NCBI GenBank assembly: GCA_028284155.1
Contig: JANQSF010000155.1
Coordinates: 62,001-126,000 of the forward strand
From: Phycisphaeraceae bacterium
GTDB taxonomy: Bacteria > Planctomycetota > Phycisphaerae > Phycisphaerales > Phycisphaeraceae
Length of the DNA: 64,000 bases
Reading direction: 5' to 3'
Shown: positions 48,680 through 58,200 of the stretch, piece after piece
Layout of the letters: each line of letters starts with the position of its first letter
How positions within the stretch are numbered: position 1 is the first letter of the stretch
Made by a program: the position numbers and the translations under genes
Notes under the pieces: generated by a model
What the model saw: only the letters and a program-made list of their open reading frames with translations
Told to the model about the DNA's origin: nothing
Database searches by the model: none

Positions 48680-50767
48680 TCAAGGGTTACGTTTGTACCG
48701 CCAATACTCATCAAAGAATCCCGCGTCGACGACGCGGCCGGGCGTCGTGTCGTTTGGCGGCTGCGTGATGTCGATCAACGCCCAGTCGCCCAGCTTGGGG
48801 TTCTGCAACGAGTTGGTCCGGTCGTGACCTTCGCGGTGCGTCGGGCCGGAGTTGACCACGACGTACTTCGACGGGTCCAGCGGGTTGGGGTAGATCAGCA
48901 TCGGCACGTGCATTCTTGCGTCAACGCTGTGATTGCCCATCACCAGCTTGTCGTTCTTCCATTGCACGACCGGCAGTTGGTTGGCCATACGTCGCAGCAC
49001 GGCGTTTGAATGCACGTCGCCCCACAAGACCAGGTTGGCACTACGCATGTCCCGATCCGTCACGTCCACGTCTTTCTTGACGAGTACCTCGCCGCGATAC
49101 AGGGCGCGCCAACGGTCAACGAAGTGATTCAACTCGAACTCAACCCAGCGCTGAACCTGCGGGTGCGGTGATTTGCCGGTCGGTCGAACGACAATGAAGC
49201 GCGACATGAATGCGTCGTCGATCGGGCCTTGCAGACCGTGCTGCTTTCGTAACGGCGGAGGGGGCGCGGCTTGATTCGATGGTTTCCACCTGGCGAACCG
49301 CGTCACGTCCAACGCCCGCTCCGGTTGATCGGTCACGACCGTATCACCATCGATGACGAATCGCGTGCCTTTCGGCCAAGCGGCCTGCCCCTTCTTCGCG
49401 GACCGGAGTGTCATTCGCTTGATGTTCTTCGTCGTCACGCGCACGACGCCGTCGTCGTCGACGCGGGCGTCGATCCGACTGTCCTTCCAGTGCTCAACCA
49501 GCGCGGTGGCTGTGACCCAGAACGCCTTGTTGTACCGCAGGGTGCGCGTCTGGAGCGCGACCTGCTTCGGGTGCGTGTCACGACCCTTTTTCACTGCCGC
49601 GCGCATGTGCGACATGATCTGCTTGAGCGTGTCCGGGTGGTACTTGTGACCCATGCCCGGGCCGATCAGGTGCGTCAGTTCCCGGCCTTCCGCCTTGAAC
49701 GCCTCTTCCATCACGCGCGCGGCCTGAATCTGTTTGTCCTTCTCACCGCTGTACGCGACAACGGGCAGGTTAAACAGGTTGCGCACGTAGCCCGGCACGT
49801 CGTACACGCCCCACAATGCCTGCTCGACCTGCCGGGGGTACTTTTCAGGTGTTAGACGGGTGTAACGGGCCGTCTCCGCGAAGCCCGCGCCGGGGCTCAT
49901 CGCGCACCACTTGTCCGGGTAGTGCGCCCCGATGTGCCAAACGCCCGCGCCGCCCATCGAGAAGCCCATGAGGACGATGCGATTGGGGTCGATGTTGTAG
50001 CGCTTCTGCACAGCCTTGACGGCGTCGAGCACGTCGATCTCGCCGGCGCTCTTGAACCCCATGCAGTGTCGGCCGAACGGGTGGAGGATGATGCCGTCCT
50101 TGACGTGCGGCGAGATCGGGGAGCTCTTCGACTCACGCTGCGCGATGAAGTGCATGTCGGTGACCTTGTCGCCCCGGCCGTGCAGCCAGACGTAGAGGGG
50201 CTGCGGACGCCTTGGGTTGAAGTTGTAGCCGTTGGGGATTTCGAGGCCGTAGGGTTGGAGCGACCCGTCGATGGAGGAGAGGTATGCGCTCACAACACGT
50301 TGATCTCGACCCCATGGGAGACCGGACCGGCTACTGGCCAACTTGTAACGGGCGTCGGCTGTATCCAACAGCTTGTGCGCGAGCTTTACATCGTCTTGTT
50401 TGTAGAACTCGTTGTGTTGAAGAGCGAGTTTGACTGCTTTGATGTAGACACGGATGTCGCGCTCAGGTTGTCGATCAAACGCGGCTGTTGCTGACCCGTT
50501 GTTGAATACGAAGTCTCGGTTCTCCAATTCCGTGACGCGGCGTTCTAGTTCGGCTCGGTCTTTGGGATCGATCTTGATACCCGCCGGCGGGATGCGACGT
50601 GCAATGGGCGGGATGGGTTGGTCGGCGGCTGGTTGTTCGGCGTGCGCGGATCGGTCGGTGATGACGGGGACGGGCGTCACCGATGCGAGCAGCAGTGCGA
50701 TGGCGGCGGCGAGGCGTGGAAGGCGGGCCTGCGGCCGCGCCGCTAAACGGGGTTGGCGTGACGTCAT
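48680..50767 (-). CDS. Secreted alpha/beta-hydrolase esterase (PHB-depolymerase-like)
   Basis: 695 residues from the ATG at 50767. Signal peptide about 1-43 with an Arg-rich start (RLAARPQARLPRL) encoded by a family E repeat, then the hydrophobic core AAAIALLLASVTPV. The catalytic domain (about 180-410) has LYVWLHGRGDK, the nucleophile elbow GFSMGGAG and a late His (GPGMGHKYH), an esterase/depolymerase arrangement. A long C-terminal region (about 430-695) contains DGDTVVTDQPERAL and a second beta-rich domain. Its ATG overlaps the TGA of the DUF1992 gene (ATGA), giving translational coupling. Substrate is unknown; acylated polysaccharide is plausible. Confidence 0.85.
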   Translation of the reverse strand: MTSRQPRLAARPQARLPRLAAAIALLLASVTPVPVITDRSAHAEQPAADQPIPPIARRIPPAGIKIDPKDRAELERRVTELENRDFVFNNGSATAAFDRQPERDIRVYIKAVKLALQHNEFYKQDDVKLAHKLLDTADARYKLASSRSGLPWGRDQRVVSAYLSSIDGSLQPYGLEIPNGYNFNPRRPQPLYVWLHGRGDKVTDMHFIAQRESKSSPISPHVKDGIILHPFGRHCMGFKSAGEIDVLDAVKAVQKRYNIDPNRIVLMGFSMGGAGVWHIGAHYPDKWCAMSPGAGFAETARYTRLTPEKYPRQVEQALWGVYDVPGYVRNLFNLPVVAYSGEKDKQIQAARVMEEAFKAEGRELTHLIGPGMGHKYHPDTLKQIMSHMRAAVKKGRDTHPKQVALQTRTLRYNKAFWVTATALVEHWKDSRIDARVDDDGVVRVTTKNIKRMTLRSAKKGQAAWPKGTRFVIDGDTVVTDQPERALDVTRFARWKPSNQAAPPPPLRKQHGLQGPIDDAFMSRFIVVRPTGKSPHPQVQRWVEFELNHFVDRWRALYRGEVLVKKDVDVTDRDMRSANLVLWGDVHSNAVLRRMANQLPVVQWKNDKLVMGNHSVDARMHVPMLIYPNPLDPSKYVVVNSGPTHREGHDRTNSLQNPKLGDWALIDITQPPNDTTPGRVVDAGFFDEYWRYKRNP
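50725..50748 (-). repeat. REP-like unit, family E, inside the esterase signal peptide
   Basis: On the minus strand GTTTAGCGGCG is followed by GGCC-GCA-GGCC. It encodes residues 7-15 (RLAARPQAR) of the esterase signal region and matches 46397-46420 in form. Confidence 0.75.
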
Positions 50768-50997
50768 TGCTGCGGTCCGCCGGGTTGACCGGTCGTTTCG
50801 CGTTGAATCTGCCGCAGTCGTTCGCGATTGATCCATGATCTGATCCACCAGTTGTCGTCGTACGGTTTGTCCGCGTCCGTAAGGGGTTGCCCCGCGCCTT
50901 CGAGGTTGTCGAACTTGCCTTGTTCGACCGCGTCGCGGATCGCGCGGTCGGCGACGCGCTGGATGGCGCGGTCGAGATTGACGATGTGCAGGGGCAT
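50764..50997 (-). CDS. DUF1992 (DnaJC28-like) small protein
   Basis: 77 residues from the ATG at 50997. The pattern AIRDAVEQGKFDNLEGAGQPL is the DUF1992 signature, found in bacterial YhdN-like and eukaryotic DNAJC28 proteins of unknown function. Its stop overlaps the esterase start (ATGA at 50764-50767). The start sits just after a palindromic repeat at 51013-51086. An in-frame start at 51093 would translate that repeat and was rejected. Confidence 0.85.
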   Translation of the reverse strand: MPLHIVNLDRAIQRVADRAIRDAVEQGKFDNLEGAGQPLTDADKPYDDNWWIRSWINRERLRQIQRETTGQPGGPQQ

Positions 50998-51012
50998 ATT
51001 GTGAATGCTTGT

Positions 51013-51086
51013 GTGCCACTGGCGGCTTGCCCGCCAGTGTGTTGTCGCGACGACCAACGCACTGGCGGGCAAGCCGCCAGTGGCAC
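51013..51086. repeat. Perfect 27-bp REPIN-like inverted repeat, family G
   Basis: Arms at 51013-51039 and 51060-51086 are exact inverted copies, starting GTGCCACTGGCGGCTTGCCC, with a 20-base spacer. It is in the 5' leader of the DUF1992-esterase mRNA. Confidence 0.93.
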
Positions 51087-51111
51087 CCGACACCCGGCGA
51101 CCTTCGACCGA

Positions 51112-51132
51112 CCCCGGCCAAGGCCGGGGCTA
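51112..51132. repeat. Family D REP overlapping a stop codon
   Basis: CCCCGGCC-AA-GGCCGGGG followed by CTA, whose complement is the TAG stop of the gene at 51130-52395. It belongs to the same family as the cluster at 18871-19024. Confidence 0.85.
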
Positions 51133-52395
51133 TTTGGGGGTGCGGTTCCAGTAGACCTTCAGGTTTTTGGTCGCTCGGCCGGCGGCGATGATGTCGGGTC
51201 GGCCGTCGCCATCGAGGTCGGCGATGCGCAGGTCTTCGCAGGCCATGCCGTTGTCATCGACTAGGTGTTTTGCCCAAGCCGAACGGTGGAAGTCCGTCGG
51301 CTCAAAGATCGCGACCCCAACCTTGCGCTGCTGGTCGGGCATCCGCCAACCGATGACGATCTGATCGCGGCCGCGTCCCAACACATCCGCAACCGCCAAT
51401 GCATGGCCGTGCCGCATCGTCTCGAACAAAACGTGACGCTTGACCTGCCATTGCTTGTCATTCGGCCCCTTCTTCACGACGTACGCCACACACGCATTGC
51501 CGTGCATCGGCTCGACCGTCGCGTAAAGGCCGCGATACTGACGGTCTTTCATCACGGACTGGCCCGCGCGGACCTCGCCAGCCGCGTAGTGCTTGCCATC
51601 GACGCCGTTCAATTCACTCTTCCATTGGCCGTCGCCGCCGAGCCACGCGGAACGCACGCCCTCCTTCCCGGCGATCAGTAACCACTCGCTGCTCGATCCC
51701 GGCTTCGCGACGACATCCAGGTTGTGCGTCATGTGCATCGTGTCATTGATGAGCGTCGTTTTCCAGGCCGAGGCATCGGACGGCTCGTCCGGGACCGCGT
51801 ACGCCAAAATCTTCACGCCCGCGCCCTGCCCGCCGCGATTTGCCTGACCATGCAGCGGCAGAACGACGAGTTGGAATTCACTCTTGCCCGTCTTGACCCA
51901 CCGCATCCGGTGCGTCGTCACCTCGTGTTTCAGTTTGACGGGCGTCCACTTCTGCGTCGGGTCTTTGGGTCTAATCAGGTAATGCACACTGCCCGACTTG
52001 CTCGGGTCGGTGGTGTTGCCAGGGTTCCACATCGCGCCGACGGCGACCTCGACCTTGCCGTCGCCGTTGATGTCGCGGGCGGCGAGGCAGACGTTGTCCA
52101 GCGGAGTCAGGTTTTCGACCATGACGTGCTTGGGCCAGGGCTTGTTCGGCGCGCCGGGGTTTTGATACCAGACGAACTGTTTCTTGTCGGCCAGCAGGAT
52201 GTCGGGCTTCTTGTCGCCGTCGACGTCGCCGATGGCGACGCCGTAGCCGATGCTGATCTTGTCGATGGTCTGGTGTTCGAACTTGGGCGTCGGGGGGTCG
52301 GCGTGCGTAGCTGTGGTGAACAACACGCACGCGGACGCGGCGACGAGAAAGGGTGAGAATGACCATCGATGGAGGCGGGTGGGTTGTGGTGTCAT
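51130..52395 (-). CDS. Secreted FG-GAP/VCBS-like beta-propeller protein
   Basis: 421 residues. Signal peptide 1-32 (ATHADPP follows). Calcium-loop motifs of FG-GAP/VCBS repeats recur: GDVDGDKKPDILLAD, RDINGDGKVEVAVGA, ADVLGRGRDQIVIG, ADLDGDGRPDIIAAG. Such propellers are common in planctomycete secretomes. No catalytic motif. The gene is divergent from an SGNH hydrolase gene, with a repeat (52414-52449) in the gap. Its stop lies inside a family D REP. Confidence 0.85.
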   Translation of the reverse strand: MTPQPTRLHRWSFSPFLVAASACVLFTTATHADPPTPKFEHQTIDKISIGYGVAIGDVDGDKKPDILLADKKQFVWYQNPGAPNKPWPKHVMVENLTPLDNVCLAARDINGDGKVEVAVGAMWNPGNTTDPSKSGSVHYLIRPKDPTQKWTPVKLKHEVTTHRMRWVKTGKSEFQLVVLPLHGQANRGGQGAGVKILAYAVPDEPSDASAWKTTLINDTMHMTHNLDVVAKPGSSSEWLLIAGKEGVRSAWLGGDGQWKSELNGVDGKHYAAGEVRAGQSVMKDRQYRGLYATVEPMHGNACVAYVVKKGPNDKQWQVKRHVLFETMRHGHALAVADVLGRGRDQIVIGWRMPDQQRKVGVAIFEPTDFHRSAWAKHLVDDNGMACEDLRIADLDGDGRPDIIAAGRATKNLKVYWNRTPK

Positions 52396-52413
52396 GGCTT
52401 GTCTCGAATGGTG

Positions 52414-52449
52414 GAGGCTCGCCCTGTGGGCGACCGCGAAGCGAGGGCG
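52414..52449 (+). repeat. Family C repeat unit upstream of the FG-GAP gene
   Basis: GAGGCTCGCCCTGTGGGCGA continuing CCGCGAAGCGAGGGCG. It has CGCCC-TGT-GGGCG and outer GCTCGCC/GCGAGGGC pairings. It closely matches the BioF insert at 16139-16173. Confidence 0.7.
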
Positions 52450-52494
52450 TTATGTTGATGGAGCCTGTCCGCACGCCGGGTGTGTCGCGTCGTG

Positions 52495-52521
52495 CGCGTC
52501 GAGCGCGTCGAGCGCGTCGAG
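52495..52521 (+). repeat. 9-base tandem repeat (GAGCGCGTC)
   Basis: About three copies of a 9-base unit directly upstream of the SGNH hydrolase gene. A small microsatellite. Confidence 0.6.
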
Positions 52522-52571
52522 TAACATGGTAACTGACGAACGGAACGACGCCTTCACTTTGAGGATCCGCC

Positions 52572-53291
52572 ATGCACCACCGACTGTTTCTTGTGGCGGC
52601 CGCCGCCGCGTTGCTCACCCTGACACTGCCCACGCTGGCGCAGCAGGACAAGCCGAAACGAGACACGCCGATGGCCCCCGTGACGGACGACCCGAAGCTG
52701 CCGCGTGTGCTGCTGATCGGCGACTCGATCTCGATCGGCTACACCGTGCCGGTACGGGCGCTGCTGAAGGGCAAGGCGAACGTGCATCGGCCGAGGACCA
52801 ACTGCGGGCCGACAACGCGAGGGTTGGCGCAGATCGACGCCTGGCTCGAAACCGGTGGGAAAGACAAGAAGTGGGACGTCATCCACTTCAACTGGGGCCT
52901 GCACGACCTGAAGTACATCAACGACAAGGGCGGGCTGGTCGACGTGGACAAGGGCAAGCAGCAGGTACCGATCGATCAGTACGAGGCCAACCTGCGCAAG
53001 CTGGTCAAGCGTTTGAAGAAGACCGGTGCGACGCTGATCTGGTGCAGCACGACGCCAGTGCCCAAGGGCGCCAAGGGTCGTGTGGTCGGCGACTCGGTGA
53101 AATACAACGCGGCGGCGGCGCGCGTGATGAAGGCCGAGGGCGTGGCGACGAACGACCTGTACACGTTCGCATATGAACGCCAGGACAAGATCATGCGCAA
53201 GGCCAACGTGCATTTTACGCCGGAGGGGTCGAAGGTGTTGGGCAAGCGGGTGGTGGAGGTGATCTCACCAAATCTGCCGAAACAAGAATGA
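52572..53291 (+). CDS. SGNH/GDSL hydrolase, secreted
   Basis: 239 residues. Signal peptide 1-23. Block I is LLIGDSISIG with nucleophile Ser52, block III WDVIHFNWGLHDL with Asn107, and block V NVHFTPEG with the catalytic His. The order fits a lipase/acylesterase of the sugar-deacetylase kind. GAGG lies eight bases before the ATG. It is followed by the REPIN-RAYT unit. It may remove acyl groups from glycans handled by the downstream sugar genes, which is inference. Confidence 0.88.
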   Translation: MHHRLFLVAAAAALLTLTLPTLAQQDKPKRDTPMAPVTDDPKLPRVLLIGDSISIGYTVPVRALLKGKANVHRPRTNCGPTTRGLAQIDAWLETGGKDKKWDVIHFNWGLHDLKYINDKGGLVDVDKGKQQVPIDQYEANLRKLVKRLKKTGATLIWCSTTPVPKGAKGRVVGDSVKYNAAAARVMKAEGVATNDLYTFAYERQDKIMRKANVHFTPEGSKVLGKRVVEVISPNLPKQE

Positions 53292-53294
53292 TCT

Positions 53295-53374
53295 GTTTAG
53301 CCGCGCCCCGGAGGGAAGCGCGTCGGCGGCACGCATGATGTGCAAACGCGCTTCCCTCCGGGGCGCGGCTAAAC
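53295..53374. repeat. REPIN (family H) directly upstream of the RAYT gene
   Basis: Exact 29-bp inverted arms (53295-53323 and 53346-53374), beginning GTTTAGCCGCGCCCCGGAGG, flank a 22-base spacer. A reverse-oriented, diverged copy with the same spacer core is at 58401-58478. Such flanking of a RAYT gene by its own REP is the known arrangement. Confidence 0.95.
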
Positions 53375-53395
53375 GCGGACAAACGGGGCGTAGTG

Positions 53396-53989
53396 ATGGT
53401 TCTGGGTTACCACGTCATTATCAGCGCCTACGGGTTCTGGCTGCCGAACGACGAACGCCGGTCGTGGTCGGACTTTGTCGGGGCGTGGGAGTTGCTGCGG
53501 TTCGGCAAGGCGACGAAGACCGACACCCGGCGTTCGGTCGCGGGCGAACCGTTCGATTGGCGCAAGCGCGACGCCGCTCGGCAGGCGCTGAGATACACAC
53601 CGGTCGTGTTCACCGGCCGACAGGCGAACGCCGTGGCGCAGGGGTTTGCGGCCTACATCGCAAAGTCGGGCATCACGGTGTGGGCGTGCGCGATCCTGCC
53701 CGAGCACGTGCACATGGTCGTCGGTCGCCACGCGTTTAAGGTCGAATCCGTGTGCAATCAGTTGAAGGGGTACGCGACACGTCGGCTGGCCGAACGCGGC
53801 CTGCATCCGCTGGCGTCGTTCTCCAAACCCGACGGTGGCGCACCGACGCCGTGGTCGCGCGGGCAGTGGAAGGTGTTTCTGGACGACGCGATGCACGTTC
53901 GGCGGGCGATCCGGTATGTTGAACAGAACCCCGTCAAAGAAGGCAAACCGGTGCAACGTTGGCCGTTCGTCACACCGTGTCGCCTGTGA
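53396..53989 (+). CDS. REP-associated tyrosine transposase (RAYT)
   Basis: 197 residues from the ATG at 53396; a GTG just before it is less likely. HUH motif His104-Val-His106 in ILPEHVHMVVG, candidate catalytic Tyr126 (QLKGYATRRL), and the RAYT signature YVEQNPV (Tyr174). These Y1 transposases are single-copy, domesticated relatives of IS200 enzymes that act on REP palindromes. The perfect REPIN at 53295-53374 ends 21 bases upstream. GGGGCG may serve as a ribosome site. No transposon ends of its own were seen. Confidence 0.9.
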   Translation: MVLGYHVIISAYGFWLPNDERRSWSDFVGAWELLRFGKATKTDTRRSVAGEPFDWRKRDAARQALRYTPVVFTGRQANAVAQGFAAYIAKSGITVWACAILPEHVHMVVGRHAFKVESVCNQLKGYATRRLAERGLHPLASFSKPDGGAPTPWSRGQWKVFLDDAMHVRRAIRYVEQNPVKEGKPVQRWPFVTPCRL

Positions 53990-54026
53990 CGTTTGGGTGG
54001 GGCTGTGACGTTTAGCGCTGGTTCGG

Positions 54027-54863
54027 TCAACCCGCGGCCGCCCACATCTGTTGGATCATCTTGATGCCTTCGGTGTAGACCTCTTCCTTGGCGGGGAAGA
54101 AGTCACGCCACACCTTGGTCGCGGCGGCGAGGTCGGGTAAGGCTCGGCCGAACGCCTCGATGCAGAGCCAACCGTCGTAGCCGATCTCGCGCAAGACTTT
54201 GAAGTGGGCCAAGTAGTCGATGTGGCCCTTTCCGGGGGTGCCGCGGTCGTTGGCGCTGACGTGGAAGTGGAGCAGTTCATCTTTGGCAGCGCGCAGGGCG
54301 GCGGGGCCGTCCTTTTCTTCGATGTTCGCGTGGAACGTGTCGTACATCGTTTTGAACGCGGGGTGGTTGACACGTCGCACGTGCGCGGCCGCGTCGGCCA
54401 TCGTCGTGAACATGTAGCACTCGAACCGATTGAGGTACTCCATGGCCATCTTCAGGCCGAGGCTCTGGGCGTAGTCGGCAGCCTGAGTATGCACATTGGC
54501 GGCGTTGCCCCGCTCGGCGTCGGTTGGCGGGTCGCCGGTGAACTCGCCGAGAGGTTGGTGAAACGGGCCGCAAAGGTAGTCGCCGCCGCAGGCCTTGGCG
54601 CAGTCCAGCGCCCACTTGAGGTGATCGACGGCGGCTTGATCCCCCTTCCGCGGGTCGGCGTCGGGCGTGGCGACGGTCACGCACGTGCAGCCGAGGCCCT
54701 GGTTCTTCAGTTCGGCACCGATCTTCTCGAAGTGGGCGACGTCGCCTTCGAAGATGGGGATCTCGACGCCGTCGTAACCCAAGCCTTTGAGCTCCGCGAG
54801 GATCGGGAAGTGTTCGTCGGTGATGTGGGTGGCCCACAGCAGCAGGTTCATGCTGATTTTCAT
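54027..54863 (-). CDS. Sugar epimerase/isomerase of the D-tagatose 3-epimerase-like TIM-barrel family
   Basis: 278 residues from the ATG at 54863 (MKISMNLLLW). TIM barrel with metal ligands as in D-psicose/tagatose 3-epimerases: Glu in MAMEYLNRFECY, Asp in TMYDTFHANIEE, His in HFHVSANDRG and Glu in CIEAFG. These enzymes invert C3 of ketoses. The substrate is not certain. It is divergent from the PVC dehydrogenase gene and in the same sugar region. The leading Met was chosen over an upstream in-frame start at 55016 because the extra residues include translated repeat. Confidence 0.87.
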   Translation of the reverse strand: MKISMNLLLWATHITDEHFPILAELKGLGYDGVEIPIFEGDVAHFEKIGAELKNQGLGCTCVTVATPDADPRKGDQAAVDHLKWALDCAKACGGDYLCGPFHQPLGEFTGDPPTDAERGNAANVHTQAADYAQSLGLKMAMEYLNRFECYMFTTMADAAAHVRRVNHPAFKTMYDTFHANIEEKDGPAALRAAKDELLHFHVSANDRGTPGKGHIDYLAHFKVLREIGYDGWLCIEAFGRALPDLAAATKVWRDFFPAKEEVYTEGIKMIQQMWAAAG

Positions 54864-55276
54864 GTCGTCGCTCCATTCACTGAGGTTGCTCGGCCCTGGT
54901 TCGGGCCAATCGAGGACTTTCGGGGTCAACCGCGGATGACGCGGATGGGCGCGGATCAGGCATAATACGGGGGCGTGCATGTTCCGCACGGGTCGAACCG
55001 CGTGCGGCCGGGGCACGTGGGGGGATACAGATATCGCGCGCGGCCGATGTTGGCAAGTCGCAGACGGTCAACGCACGCGGCACGTCTTGCTGGAGCGACC
55101 TCGTGCCTCGGCAGACACGGCCGCGACACGCATCCCGCACGTCGGCGACATTCCATGACCGCAGGCAGAAGAAGAATCCGCATCCCGGGCCGATTCTCGG
55201 GCCATGCATTATGATGTGGGTTCCGCACCCATGGGCCGGCAAAGGGTCGGCCCGCAACCCGCCAAGAGAGCAAGAC
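54864..55276. other. Divergent intergenic region between epimerase and PVC dehydrogenase genes
   Basis: 413 bases. It contains a CGGATGAC-type repeat at 54930-54960 and GAGAG (55266-55270) six bases before the dehydrogenase ATG. The frame open from 55103 has no family match before 55277. No clear promoter was identified. Confidence 0.5.
54930..54960. repeat. CGGATGAC-type dispersed repeat, copy 1
   Basis: CCGCGGATGACGCGGATGGG followed by CGCGGATCAGG. It has three internal CGGATNNN units. Copies are at 58364-58391 and 58927-58956. Confidence 0.75.
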
Positions 55277-58200
55277 ATGACGCACCGCTCGTTCACCGCC
55301 GCCTCGATCATCGCCGTGCTGATCGGCTCGGCCCTGCTGCTCACCCACCTGACGCCCTCGGCCGACGCCCAAGCGGGCAAGGCCAAAGCCAAACGCAAGG
55401 CCGCCCTGTCACTCAACGGCGCGTCGTGGGTCTGGCTGGGCAAGGCCGCGCCGGACAACGACTCGGGCGTGATGACCAAGTCGTTCACGGTGGCCGGCCC
55501 GATCAAGTCGGCCCGTGTCACCGGCTCCTGCGACAACCACATGCAGGTCAAGCTGAACGGGCAGACCGTGCTTTCCAGCGGCGCGTGGGAGCGGCCGGTC
55601 AACGCGAACGTGACCAAGCAGGTCAAGACCGGCGACAACACGATCGCCGCGACGGTCCGCAACGACAGCGGGCCGGCTGGCTTCATCTTCAAGTTGGAGG
55701 TCACGCTGGCCGACGGCAAGACGCAGGTCGTGCAGAGTGACGCGTCGTGGCAGGTCGCGGCGAAGGGCACTGAGCAAGCTCGACAGGTACACGTTGTCGC
55801 CAAGTACGGCGGCGGGCCTTGGGGCACGCTGCCCAAGCGGCCGATCGGCGGCGACCCGACCGTCTTCACCGCCGCGACGGTCAAAGACGCGATCAACGTG
55901 CCCAAGGGATTCGAAGTCGAACTGCTCTACACCGTACCCAAGAACACCCAAGGCTCGTGGGTCGCGATCACTGCGCTGCCGGACGGCCGACTCGTCGCCA
56001 GCGACCAGGGCAACAAAGGCCTTTATTACATCACCCCCGGCAAGAGTGCAGACGACACAAAGGTCGCGAAGGTGCCCGTCAACGTGAGCAACGCGCAGGG
56101 CCTGCTCTGGGCGTTCGACTCGCTTTACGCGAACCGCAACGGCGGCGGCCTGTGGCGGATCACCGACTCGAACAAGGACGGCGAGCTTGACCACGCCGAG
56201 GCCATTGTGCCCCTGAAAGGGGGCGGCGAGCATGGGCCGCACGCGGTGATTCTCACCGAGGACAAGAAGGGCCTGTACATCGTCGGCGGCAACCACACGG
56301 ACATCCCGCCCGACCTGACTGGGTCGCGGCAACCAAGGAATTGGGGCGAAGACCTGCTGCTGCCGCGTCAGTGGGATGCGCGCGGCCACGCCCGCGGCAA
56401 GCTCGCGCCGGGCGGTTGGGTCGCTCGCGTGTCGCCCGACGGCAAGGAACGCGTGCTTTACTCCAACGGCTTCCGCAACCAGTACGACATCGCCTTGAAC
56501 AATCACGGCGACATGTTCACCTTCGACTCGGACATGGAGTGGGACTTCGGCACGCCGTGGTACCGCCCGACGCGCGTCAACCACGTGACCAGCGGCAGCG
56601 AGTTCGGCTGGCGGTCGGGCACGGGCAAATGGCCGGCCTATTACCCCGATAGTCTGCCGGCCGTGGTCGACATCGGCCCGGCGTCGCCGGTGGGTGTGTT
56701 GTTTGGCTATGGCGCGAAATTTCCCGACAAATGGCATGAGGCGCTCTACGTGCTCGACTGGACATACGGCACCATCTGGGCCGTCCACCTGAAGCCCAAC
56801 GGCTCGACATACTCCGGCAAGGTCGAAGAGTTTGTCAGCGGCAAGCCGTTGCCGGTCACCGACGCGACCGTCGGCACGGACGGCGCGTTTTACTTCACCG
56901 TCGGCGGGCGCGGCACGCAGTCGGCGTTGTATCGGGTGACGTATAGCGGTTCGGTCGACTTGGACGCGATCGGCGTGGTAGGCTCATCCACCGCCGACAA
57001 GCTTCGAAAGATTCGCCGTACGCTCGAAGAGTACCACGGCGTCAAGCACGCCGGCGCCGTGCCGAACGCGTGGCAACACCTCGGCCACGGCGACCGCTTC
57101 ATCCGATACGCGGCGCGCATCGCCGTCGAGTCGCAACCGGTCAACACCTGGCGTGCCAAGGCCCTTTCGGAAACCGACCCGCAGGCGCTGATCACCGCGA
57201 TGGTCGCGCTGGCCCGGCAGGGCAAGTCGACCGACCTGAACGACGCGTTGAACGCGCTGAACCGCCTCGAACTGACGGAGCTGTCTGAACAGCAGTTGCT
57301 CGAAGCGTTGCGTGCGTATCAGCTTGTCTTCATCCGTTTGGGCAAGCCCAACCGCGCCCAGCAGACGCAGGTCGTTCACAAGCTGGACGCGATCTACCCC
57401 AACGAAAGCGACGACGCGAACGCGGAGTTGGTCAACCTGCTGGTCTACCTCGACGCACCGACGGTCGTGGACAAGACCATGAAATTGCTTGCGAACCTCA
57501 AACCGACGCCCAAGCCCAAGTGGGCGACCGTGCTCGACCGCAACAACCGTTACGGCGGCACCGCCCAGAAGATGCTGGCCAACATGCCGCCGCTGCGGGG
57601 CATCCACTACGCGTTCGCCCTGCGCAACGTGCGGTTCGGCTGGACGATCCCGCAGCGCGAGCAGTACTTCGCGTTCATCAACAGCGCGGCCAAACACCCC
57701 GGGGGTGCGTCGTACGCGGGCTTCCTGAACAACATCCGCAAGGAGGCGTTGGCCAATGCGTCGGCTTCCGAACGAGCCGCGGTCAAGCACCTGACGGGCG
57801 AGAACCTGACACCCCCGCCGCCGTTCAAGGTCAAGCCCGTCACGGGGCCGGGCGAGAAGTGGACGGTTGCGTCGGCCAGCAATGCGGTCGGCAACAGCCT
57901 GAAGGGGCGAAGCTTTGAGAACGGCCGCAACGCGTTCTACGCGACCGGCTGCGTCAAGTGCCACCGTTTCGACGGTGCGGGCGGCGCGATCGGCCCGGAC
58001 CTGTCGAGCGTGGGCAACAAGTTCAGCCACCGCGACCTGCTCGAAGCGATCATCGAGCCGAACAAGGTGATCAGCGACCAGTACCAGTCGCACATCCTCG
58101 AGACGAAGGACGGCGACCGTTACATCGGCATCGTCATCGAGAACAAGGACAACGGCACGGTCGACATCTACACCAAGGACTTCGACACCAAGCCGATCAC

